Below, in pieces: positions 1 to 5,840 of a DNA stretch of 8,405 nt. The stretch covers positions 1 to 8,405 of the forward strand of contig JAUXFB010000039.1 in assembly GCA_030620255.1 (NCBI GenBank), given 5' to 3'. The position numbers and the translations under genes were made by a program. Origin of the DNA: Candidatus Aminicenantota bacterium (GTDB lineage: Bacteria > Acidobacteriota > Aminicenantia > UBA2199). The notes under the pieces are model-generated. The model was not told where the DNA came from and ran no database searches. It worked only from the letters and a program-made list of their open reading frames with translations. Position 1 is the first letter of the stretch; every line of letters begins with the position of its first letter.

Positions 1-1255
1 TACTTTTTTTATTCTCTACAATAATACCTTCACAAATATTTTCATTAAATACTCTTAAAATTTTTACTTTTACCTTCTTTTTTCTATAACCCTTTGTAGG
101 CGGAACACTAACTGTTAAGAAATTACTTGAAACAACAGATGAGCGATCTTCATCCTCTTTTGTTAATATTCCTTCTAATACTTTATTCTTAAACTTTTCC
201 TTGTAATTTAGTTTTAAATCTTTATTTATGCCTTGAATTTCTTTTACCCTCTTTTTTACTATATTTATTGCAATAGGCTCAATAAGAGCTGCTTTTGTAC
301 CAATTCTTGGAGAAAAGGGGAAAATGTGAATATAATTCAAGTTACTTTGTCTAATTAAACTTAAAGTTTCCTGATATTCCTTCTCTGTTTCTTCCGGGAA
401 ACCAACTATTATATCAGCACCATAATTAGCCTCAGGGAAAAATTTTCTAAAGTTATCCAACATTTTTAAATACTCAATTGTTTTTATCCCTCTTTTCATT
501 CTTTTCAAAACTGAGTTACTTCCACTTTGAAATGAGAGGTGAAAACTATTTGCAATTTTTTGTATATAGCTCAACTCTTTTATAAAACTATATTTAATAT
601 ATCTCGGATCAAGAGAGCTTAATCTTATGAACTCAATATTATTGATTTTATTTAAACCCTTAATTACATTTAAAAGATTCTCCCTTGGAAACAGATCATA
701 GCCATATGATGATAAATTTATCCCGGTTAGAACAATCTCTCTATAACCAATTGAGCTAAAATATTTTGCTTTTTCTATTATTTCAGAAGGGGGAGTACTT
801 ATAGATTTTCCTCTTAAAAAAGGAACTATACAAAATGAACATCGAAAATTGCATCCATCCTGGATTTTTAAAAAAATTCTTGATCTATAAGATGTGTGAT
901 ATATAACATTACCCTTTATCTGGAAAGTATTACTTATGAATTTAAATATATCTTTTTTTTCAATATTATCAAGAAAATAATAATTTTTGTATTTATTTTT
1001 AAGATTTTCCTTTTCCTTAGAAACTGTACAACCGGTTATGATCCATTTAATATCTGTTTTTTTGTAAATTTTATTTATAAAACGAAAAACATCCTTCTCT
1101 GCTTTTTTAGTTACACTACAAGTATTAACAATCCCAAAATCAGCATCTGAAACATTACTTGTTAATTCATAACCTATATTTTCAAGTTCTATTATTAACT
1201 CTTGAATTTCAGCCTGATTTGTTCTACACCCAAAGTAAGATACATAAAATTTCAT
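1..1255 (-). CDS. mtaB: tRNA t6A37 methylthiotransferase MtaB (3' end outside window)
   Basis: Radical-SAM methylthiotransferase, expected to turn t6A into ms2t6A at position 37 of tRNAs reading ANN codons, in the cytoplasm. I translated the frame by hand: 418 codons are open to the left edge with no internal stop, close to the usual 420-450 residues, so only the C-terminal tip is missing. The N-terminal domain carries the three auxiliary-cluster cysteines: Cys10 in GCRTNQAE (the MtaB version of this motif, unlike MiaB or RimO), Cys46 in NTCSVT and Cys76 in TGC. The radical-SAM cluster is CNFRCSFC (Cys135, 139, 142), preceded by KIQDG and followed by IVPFLRG. HLSFQSGS and KRMKRG fit the family. 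The last ~40 residues look like the start of a TRAM-type RNA-binding domain. The start ATG overlaps the purE stop as ATGA. No good Shine-Dalgarno precedes it, so translation is probably coupled to purE. Base composition is very low in GC. Confidence 0.93.
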   Translation of the reverse strand, partial: MKFYVSYFGCRTNQAEIQELIIELENIGYELTSNVSDADFGIVNTCSVTKKAEKDVFRFINKIYKKTDIKWIITGCTVSKEKENLKNKYKNYYFLDNIEKKDIFKFISNTFQIKGNVIYHTSYRSRIFLKIQDGCNFRCSFCIVPFLRGKSISTPPSEIIEKAKYFSSIGYREIVLTGINLSSYGYDLFPRENLLNVIKGLNKINNIEFIRLSSLDPRYIKYSFIKELSYIQKIANSFHLSFQSGSNSVLKRMKRGIKTIEYLKMLDNFRKFFPEANYGADIIVGFPEETEKEYQETLSLIRQSNLNYIHIFPFSPRIGTKAALIEPIAINIVKKRVKEIQGINKDLKLNYKEKFKNKVLEGILTKEDEDRSSVVSSNFLTVSVPPTKGYRKKKVKVKILRVFNENICEGIIVENKKS

Positions 1256-1755
1256 AAAAATCTTATCTTATCTTTCAATTTCTCACTTTTCTTAATAACA
1301 TCCAACTTTTGTTCTTTTCTGTACTCTACAAGTTTTTCTTTTATTTCATTATCTTTTAAAGCTAAAATTTCCATAGCAAAAAGAACAGAATTTACTCCTC
1401 CTGAACTTCCAATACTAAATGCTGCAACAGGAACACCACTTGGCATTTGAACTATAGAATAAAGTGAATCTACTCCTGAAAGTTGTGAATGAATAGGAAC
1501 TCCCAGCACTGGTAGCAGAGTATGGGATGCTATAACTCCTGGAAGATGTGCTGCCCCACCTGCTGCTGCTATAATCACCTGAACACCTTGTTTTTCAAAT
1601 TCCATTACTAATTCAACAGTTCTTTCAGGTGTTCTATGTGCAGAACTAACTTCTATTTTAAAAGATATTTGAAACTTTTTGAGAATACTTATCCCTTTCT
1701 CCATATATGGGTAATCTGAATCGCTCCCAAGTATAATCCCTATTTTTTCATTCAT
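1252..1755 (-). CDS. purE: N5-carboxyaminoimidazole ribonucleotide mutase PurE (class I)
   Basis: Cytoplasmic enzyme of de novo purine synthesis. Class I PurE rearranges N5-CAIR, made by PurK, into 4-carboxy-AIR. The 167-residue product has the full family length. GSDSD (10-14) forms the phosphate/substrate loop, SSAHRTP (37-43) includes the catalytic histidine, and AAAGGAAHLPG (63-73) and DSLYSIVQMPSGVPVA (96-111) line the active site. SAHRTP rather than SAHKT argues for the bacterial class I mutase and not the class II AIR carboxylase, so a purK is expected elsewhere in the genome; none is seen here. Near residues 115-125 the usual AGA-N-A pattern is replaced by SSGGVNSVLFA, a mild variation. 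The start ATG overlaps the purD stop as ATGA, with a good Shine-Dalgarno (AGGGAGA, 1764-1770) inside purD. It is the middle gene of the operon. Confidence 0.95.
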   Translation of the reverse strand: MNEKIGIILGSDSDYPYMEKGISILKKFQISFKIEVSSAHRTPERTVELVMEFEKQGVQVIIAAAGGAAHLPGVIASHTLLPVLGVPIHSQLSGVDSLYSIVQMPSGVPVAAFSIGSSGGVNSVLFAMEILALKDNEIKEKLVEYRKEQKLDVIKKSEKLKDKIRFL

Positions 1756-3014
1756 TTCTTTGATCTCCCTATATCTTGTCTAAAGTAAATATTATCAAAA
1801 CTAACAAAAGAAATAGCATCATAAATTTTCTTCATGGTTTCTTTTAATGTAGGAGCAGCAGCGCAAATGTTCAATACTCTCCCTGTTGAAGTATAAAATG
1901 AATTATCTTTAAAAATTGTTCCAGCGTGAAAAATTTCAACTCCAAGAGATTTGGCTCTTTTTAAACCATCTATTATTTTTCCAGTTTCATATTTTAATGG
2001 ATATCCTTTAGAAGAAAGTACAACACAGGCAGAAACGTTTGTGTCCCATTCAACTGGAATATCAATTAAATGCCCTTCAGCAGATGCTTCAAGTAAATCA
2101 ACTATATCACTCTTTAGTCTTAACAATATAGCCTGGGTTTCAGGATCACCAAATCTTACATTAAATTCAAGAACATATGGGTTATTATTTACAATCATCA
2201 AACCAGCATAAAGTAATCCCCTAAACTCTTTTCCCTCAAACCTTAACCCTTCAATTGTAGGAGAAATAATTGATTTCATTATATCATTATACAAAGTCGT
2301 ATCTATTTGAGGATAAGGAGATATAGCACCCATACCTCCAGTATTAGGTCCTTCATCATAATCAAATATTTTCTTGTAATCCATAGATGTAACAAGAGGG
2401 ATTACCCTTTTACCATCTGATATAACCATAAATGTCATTTCCTGACCTTTTAGAAATCTCTCAACTATAATTTTATCTCCAGCTTCACCAAATTTTTTCT
2501 CAACCATAATAGTCTCAATGTTTTCCTTTGTTTTATTCACATCTTCGCACACAAACACTCCCTTCCCCCCAGTAAGCCCGTCAGCTTTTATAACAATAGG
2601 AAAAACAGCCTTTTTTATATAATCCAAAGCACTATCTGGAGAATTAAATATCTCAAACTCTGGAGTAGGAATATTGTTCTTTCTCATAAATTCCTTTGCA
2701 AATGATTTTGAGCTCTCAATATATGCTGCCTTTTGTCTTGGTCCAAATATTTTTAAATTTCTCTTATTAAACTCATCAACTATTCCCAATGATAGAGGTA
2801 ATTCAGGCCCAACAACTGTTAGATCAATCTTTTCTTCTTGAGCAAAATCAGCAATTTCAATAATATTTGACACTTTAATATCAACATTTTGTGCCAAATC
2901 TTTTGTACCTGCATTACCTGAAATCGAATAGATGTTCTTTACCCTCTTGGATTGCGAAATTTTCCATATAAGAGCATGTTCTCTTCCTCCTGATCCAACA
3001 ACTAAAATTTTCAT
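1752..3014 (-). CDS. purD: phosphoribosylamine--glycine ligase PurD (GAR synthetase)
   Basis: ATP-grasp ligase that joins glycine to 5-phosphoribosylamine to give GAR, the second step of de novo purine synthesis, in the cytoplasm. The 420 residues match the family length. Domains in order: an N-terminal Rossmann-like domain opening with KILVVGSGGREHA; VVGPELPLSLG (67-77); an ATP-grasp domain with IKADGLTGGKGV (142-153), VERFLKGQE (184-192), GPNTGGMGA (222-230) and EFNVRFGDPETQ (283-293, metal ligands); and a C-terminal GARS domain ending in FRQDIGRS. The segment before GPNTGG reads TSMDYKKIFDYDE where many homologues have a QDHKR-type motif; this looks like ordinary divergence. It is the first gene of the operon. 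A strong Shine-Dalgarno (GAGGAGATAAT directly before the ATG) fixes the start, and a sigma70-type promoter lies about 40 bases further upstream. Confidence 0.97.
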   Translation of the reverse strand: MKILVVGSGGREHALIWKISQSKRVKNIYSISGNAGTKDLAQNVDIKVSNIIEIADFAQEEKIDLTVVGPELPLSLGIVDEFNKRNLKIFGPRQKAAYIESSKSFAKEFMRKNNIPTPEFEIFNSPDSALDYIKKAVFPIVIKADGLTGGKGVFVCEDVNKTKENIETIMVEKKFGEAGDKIIVERFLKGQEMTFMVISDGKRVIPLVTSMDYKKIFDYDEGPNTGGMGAISPYPQIDTTLYNDIMKSIISPTIEGLRFEGKEFRGLLYAGLMIVNNNPYVLEFNVRFGDPETQAILLRLKSDIVDLLEASAEGHLIDIPVEWDTNVSACVVLSSKGYPLKYETGKIIDGLKRAKSLGVEIFHAGTIFKDNSFYTSTGRVLNICAAAPTLKETMKKIYDAISFVSFDNIYFRQDIGRSKK

Positions 3015-3059
3015 ATTATCTCCTCTATTAACATTTTCTTCAACATTTCATCTATACTT

Positions 3060-3088
3060 ATTATACGATATATAAACTAAGAGGTAAA
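3060..3088 (-). promoter_or_regulatory. sigma70-type promoter of purD-purE-mtaB
   Basis: On the minus strand, -35 TTTACC (3083-3088) and a perfect -10 TATAAT (3060-3065) are separated by exactly 17 bases. Transcription would start near 3053, leaving a leader of about 40 bases before purD. That is too short for a purine riboswitch, and none of its conserved sequence is visible. Confidence 0.72.
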
Positions 3089-3112
3089 GAGATAACCCTA
3101 TTTATTAATTCA

Positions 3113-3125
3113 GACTTTTGATCTA
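3113..3125 (+). repeat. 13-base direct repeat, left copy
   Basis: GACTTTTGATCTA occurs here and again, identically, at 5823-5835. The two copies bracket the glycosyltransferase gene pair and nothing else. Both are followed by similar A-rich sequence. This copy is not part of a hairpin, whereas the right copy overlaps a terminator arm. Confidence 0.6.
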
Positions 3126-3145
3126 TTAAAACTTAAGGAATATTC

Positions 3146-3250
3146 ATGGCAAAGGGGTCACAAAGACTTGACCTCTTGCTCACATATCTTAACAGGTTTT
3201 TAACAAAACAAATATTAATTTTTAACACATACAAAGTATATTTGTTCTGA
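3146..3250 (+). CDS. possible 34-codon leader ORF before the glycosyltransferase operon
   Basis: ATG at 3146 opens 34 codons (MAKGSQRLDLLLTYLNRF..., ending ...KVYLF) and stops with TGA at 3248-3250. AAGGA at 3135-3139 lies six bases before the ATG, a well-placed Shine-Dalgarno. The frame runs through the 3149-3179 hairpin, and its stop codon forms the first bases of a second hairpin just before the glycosyltransferase start. I recognise no family. The peptide is basic and partly hydrophobic. It could be a leader peptide, a remnant of a longer gene, or chance; at this length chance is a serious possibility. Confidence 0.25.
   Translation: MAKGSQRLDLLLTYLNRFLTKQILIFNTYKVYLF
3149..3179. other. 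strong inverted repeat / hairpin in the purD-glycosyltransferase gap
   Basis: AAGGGGTCA (3152-3160) pairs with TGACCTCTT (3169-3177) over nine pairs including one G-U, around an 8-base loop. Two more GC pairs follow across a bulged A (3151). It is the most GC-rich stretch of an otherwise AT-rich gap. Neither strand has a T-run directly after it, so it does not look like an intrinsic terminator. It may be an operator dyad or an RNA element. It lies upstream of the purD promoter, so it would not be in the purD leader. Confidence 0.5.
3237..3244 (+). promoter_or_regulatory. weak candidate -10 element for the glycosyltransferase operon
   Basis: TATATTTG could serve as a sigma70 -10 (TATATT) and also matches the TAnnTTTG -7 element of Bacteroidetes promoters. 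No convincing -35 lies 16-18 bases upstream. The promoter of this operon is therefore not settled, unlike the three near-consensus ones in the window. Confidence 0.22.
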
Positions 3251-3271
3251 TCTTGAAAGTTGTTCAGATCA
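3248..3271 (+). promoter_or_regulatory. hairpin just upstream of the glycosyltransferase start
   Basis: TGATC-T-TGAA (3248-3257) pairs with TTCAGATCA (3263-3271): nine base pairs with one bulged T and a 5-base loop. It ends about 20 bases before the ATG at 3293, next to the likely ribosome landing area (AGAGAGA, 3281-3287). It also contains two near copies of TTGTTCWGATC (3242-3252 and 3260-3270) in direct orientation, so it could instead be a protein-binding site. Confidence 0.35.
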
Positions 3272-3292
3272 ATTTAAATTAGAGAGAAAAAA

Positions 3293-4462
3293 ATGGAGAT
3301 AATTATTTTATTACTTATTGCCTTATCGCTTTCCATGAACGTTCTATACACAAGTGTAACAACATATTATTCCAACAAAAACACAATGAATTTTCCTGAT
3401 AAAAAATATCCGTCAGTTACAATTCTTAAACCGGTTAAAGGGATCGACGATGAGATGGAAAAAAATCTTGAATCGTTCTTTAAACTCGATTATCCCGATT
3501 TCGAGATACTATTCGGTGTTGATTCAAAAAAGGATGAAGTAACAGGGTTGATTGCAAAGGTTATGAAAAGGTTTCCCAATGTGGATGCAAAGATAATTGA
3601 AACCGGACATAGAGGAGACCAGAACCCAAAGGTTTATAAATTATCATTTATGGAAAAATTTTCACGGGGATCTCTTTTCTGGATTTCCGATTCAAATATC
3701 AGGGTTGAAGATAACACTTTAAAGTCTCTCGCAGAGGAATATATTCTAAATGGGACACATCTCATCTTCTCCCCGATCCGTGCAACAGGAAGCAGAACTT
3801 TCGGGAGTCTTATGGAGAACAGTTACATGAACCATTATTTATCTGGCAATGTGCTGGGAGCATGGGTACTCTTCAGAAAGGAAGTGGTGGTGGGAAAATC
3901 AATGCTGATCGAAAAAAAAGCTTTGAGATCGTTCGGTGGTTTTCCCTATTTCAAGGATTATCTTGCCGAAGACCAGATACTTGGTGAGACGTTCAGGAAC
4001 AGTGGTTATTTGATCTCAACTAATAATACCTGGGTGACAAATTTCAACAGTTCATCAACGACAAAAAGTTTTTACAGCAGGATGTCAAGATGGGCAAGAC
4101 TCAGGTTTAATATTCACAGAAGTATTTATTTTGGAGAGATATTAACAAATACAACTGCTCTGGGTATTCTTTCTGTTGGGATACTTGAAGAGAGAGCATT
4201 ATTGATATTACCTCCAGTATTTTTTTTACGGGTTATACTTGAGTTGATTACATCAATAAGGATAAACCGGGCTGACACTCTAAAATTTTCAAATTTTCTC
4301 TTACTGCCAGCTGCGATCATAATTAAGGATCTGGTTTTAGCTTTGGTCTATTTTAGCCCTTTCTTCAGTAACCAGGTAAACTGGAGAGGAGAAAGAATAA
4401 AAATTGGTAAAAGAACTTTCCTCTCCAACTCTTTTGATATTTTCTCCATTGAAGGTATCTGA
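3293..4462 (+). CDS. GT21-type membrane glycosyltransferase (ceramide glucosyltransferase / HpnI-like)
   Basis: Predicted GT-A glycosyltransferase that moves a sugar, probably from a UDP-sugar, onto a lipid at the cytoplasmic membrane. The 389 residues show the D,D,D,(Q/R)xxRW pattern of ceramide glucosyltransferases: Asp77 in FGVDSKKD, Asp133 in ISDSNIRV, Asp227 in YLAEDQILGE, and RMSRW at 263-267. Supporting motifs are VTILKPVKG (42-50), LDYPDFEI (65-72) and NPKVYKL (111-117). There is an N-terminal membrane anchor (about 2-20), and hydrophobic C-terminal stretches lie near 285-325 and 345-368, the usual topology of the family. Hopanoid HpnI is a close relative. NPK and LAEDQ look nearer to the ceramide type, but the lipid acceptor cannot be decided from sequence alone. 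It is the first gene of a two-gene operon; the next gene starts five bases after its stop. The start has only a weak Shine-Dalgarno (AGAGAG). Confidence 0.82.
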   Translation: MEIIILLLIALSLSMNVLYTSVTTYYSNKNTMNFPDKKYPSVTILKPVKGIDDEMEKNLESFFKLDYPDFEILFGVDSKKDEVTGLIAKVMKRFPNVDAKIIETGHRGDQNPKVYKLSFMEKFSRGSLFWISDSNIRVEDNTLKSLAEEYILNGTHLIFSPIRATGSRTFGSLMENSYMNHYLSGNVLGAWVLFRKEVVVGKSMLIEKKALRSFGGFPYFKDYLAEDQILGETFRNSGYLISTNNTWVTNFNSSSTTKSFYSRMSRWARLRFNIHRSIYFGEILTNTTALGILSVGILEERALLILPPVFFLRVILELITSIRINRADTLKFSNFLLLPAAIIIKDLVLALVYFSPFFSNQVNWRGERIKIGKRTFLSNSFDIFSIEGI

Positions 4463-4467
4463 ATATA

Positions 4468-5799
4468 ATGGAAGGAAAATTTCTGGTAATATCAGTTCTT
4501 ATGGGTATCGGCCATATGCGGGCAGCATATCCTTTCAAAAAATTTCTGAAGAACGGAATATATCTCTACGGAATTAAAAAGACCACACCTCCCAAAGAAC
4601 TGAAGATATGGAAAAAGGTTCAGCGATCTTATTACAGCCTTTCAAAAGCTGGGAAGATCCCTTTGTTAGGAAAATATCTGAAAAGAATCCTTTCAAAGAT
4701 AGAAAGTATTGAGCCTTATTATCCGGCAAAAGATCTCTCCAAACCAACTCTTGCTGTTAAATATCTGAAATTCCTCACAAAAAAAAAGAATTTTTTTTCA
4801 AATCTTAAAAAAATGATCAGGGAGAGTGATCTCCCTGTACTACATACATTTTATGCCACAGCCCTCGCAGTGGACAATATCAGGAAACCAGACAATAATT
4901 ATTTAATGATATGTGATGCCGACTTCAACAGGGTATGGGTAAGGTCAAATCCGGAAAAAAGTAACATAACTTACCTAGCTCCATGCACCCAGGTTAAATG
5001 GAGATTGAAGAGTTATGGGGTTACGGAAGAAAAAATTCACATCACTGGGTTCCCTCTTCCTATAAAAAACATAGGAAGCCGTGATAAACTTGAAATTCTT
5101 AAAAATGATCTTTTTAACAGGTTACTGAGGCTTGATCCGCAGAGAAAATTCTTTGACCTTCATGAGAAATCGGTTCTCAACTGGCTTGACATGAGCGAAT
5201 TACCTCCGGTTTCCGACCAGGTGTTCACTGTAACATTTGCAATCGGAGGAGCCGGTGCTCAGGTCGAGTTTGCAGACGCTATACTCGAGAGTTTAAAGGA
5301 TAAATTATTGGGGAAAAAGATCAGGCTGAAATTCTCTGCTGGTATACGAAAGCCTGTATTTGAAAGAATACTCAGTTATATAAATAAACATGGACTTACC
5401 GAAAAGATGGGGAAAACTATTGAGATCATTTACCATAACAACCTAAGCAAATATTTTGAAAAATTTAACCATACTCTGAGAACAACCGATATATTGTGGA
5501 CAAAGCCGAGTGAACTATCTTTTTATTCCGGTCTTGGGCTGCCAATCCTTCTGGCACCATCAATAGGACCCCATGAGAAACTGAACCGTCAGTGGTTAAG
5601 GGAGATAGGTGCAGGGTTAAAAGCACCCGGCCCTCCTGAATATGCACATCAGTGGCTTTTTGATCTGAGGGATAACGGGAGGTTCGCTGAGTCAGCCTGG
5701 AACGGGTTCCTCCGTTCGAGAACTCTCGGAACATATAAGATAATTGATCTTATGACAAAAAATTCCTTTGACCCCGGGAAAACTCCCCTTGAACAGTAA
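4468..5799 (+). CDS. GT-B fold glycosyltransferase, MurG / MGDG-synthase / UgtP-like
   Basis: Probable soluble or membrane-associated GT-B glycosyltransferase of 443 residues. The N-terminal half opens with a beta-strand and the loop MGIGHMRAA (12-20), like the GxGHxxAA loop of diacylglycerol glycosyltransferases. CDADFNRVW (149-157), YLAPC (169-173), LKSYGV (180-185) and KIHITGFPLP (189-198) follow the order seen in UgtP/MGDG synthase. The C-terminal Rossmann half begins with FAIGGAGAQVE (257-267) and carries the donor-binding TKPSELSFYSGLGLPILL (345-362), then GPHEKLN and GAG. Between the halves lies an unusually long charged linker (about 203-250). No signal peptide or membrane span is visible. 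Being the second gene of the operon, it may add a sugar to the product of the upstream GT21 enzyme, or use a different acceptor. The exact family and substrate are not recognised. GAAGG (4451-4455) is a distant possible Shine-Dalgarno. Confidence 0.68.
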   Translation: MEGKFLVISVLMGIGHMRAAYPFKKFLKNGIYLYGIKKTTPPKELKIWKKVQRSYYSLSKAGKIPLLGKYLKRILSKIESIEPYYPAKDLSKPTLAVKYLKFLTKKKNFFSNLKKMIRESDLPVLHTFYATALAVDNIRKPDNNYLMICDADFNRVWVRSNPEKSNITYLAPCTQVKWRLKSYGVTEEKIHITGFPLPIKNIGSRDKLEILKNDLFNRLLRLDPQRKFFDLHEKSVLNWLDMSELPPVSDQVFTVTFAIGGAGAQVEFADAILESLKDKLLGKKIRLKFSAGIRKPVFERILSYINKHGLTEKMGKTIEIIYHNNLSKYFEKFNHTLRTTDILWTKPSELSFYSGLGLPILLAPSIGPHEKLNRQWLREIGAGLKAPGPPEYAHQWLFDLRDNGRFAESAWNGFLRSRTLGTYKIIDLMTKNSFDPGKTPLEQ

Positions 5800-5803
5800 A
5801 TGT

Positions 5804-5829
5804 AAGAGTCCATAACATATTGGACTTTT
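5804..5829 (+). terminator. hairpin terminator between convergent operons
   Basis: AAGAGTCCA (5804-5812) pairs with TGGACTTTT (5821-5829) around an 8-base loop: nine pairs with one G-U. It sits in the 41-base gap between the convergent stops of the GT-B gene and glnA. On the plus strand the arm ends in four T's. On the minus strand the T-run is poor, so it should work mainly for the glycosyltransferase operon. Confidence 0.55.
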
Positions 5830-5835
5830 GATCTA
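5823..5835 (+). repeat. 13-base direct repeat, right copy
   Basis: Identical to 3113-3125 (GACTTTTGATCTA). It overlaps the right arm and T-run of the terminator at 5804-5829 and ends just before the glnA stop codon. Together the two copies delimit the glycosyltransferase block. Confidence 0.6.
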
Positions 5836-5840
5836 AAAAA

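Noticed and set aside
1..1255. Possible frameshifted or broken methylthiotransferase at the left end
   Set aside because: Codon-by-codon translation of the minus strand gave 418 residues with no stop and all six expected cysteines; it is simply cut by the window edge.
1202..1450. Plus-strand open frame opposite purE and mtaB
   Set aside because: It lies antisense to two well-conserved genes, has no recognisable domain or ribosome site, and is explained as a shadow of low-GC coding DNA. The same holds for 896-1150, 1951-2211 and 5914-6141.
3015..3060. Purine or other riboswitch in the purD leader
   Set aside because: With the TATAAT at 3060-3065 the leader is only about 40 bases, too short for the purine aptamer, and no conserved riboswitch core is visible.
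3168..3198. Promoter starting at TTGACC (3169-3174) for the glycosyltransferase operon
   Set aside because: No acceptable -10 lies 16-18 bases downstream (ACAGGT at 17), and TTGACC is better explained as an arm of the 3149-3179 hairpin.
3293..4462. Firm naming of the first glycosyltransferase as hopanoid HpnI
   Set aside because: HpnI and ceramide glucosyltransferases share the motifs seen. No hopanoid gene is in the window, so the acceptor was left open and no symbol given.
5465..5734. Minus-strand open frame of 89 codons inside the GT-B gene
   Set aside because: It is antisense to the conserved donor-binding region of the glycosyltransferase and shows no family features. The frames at 4126-4320, 7627-7824 and 8082-8345 were rejected for the same reason.
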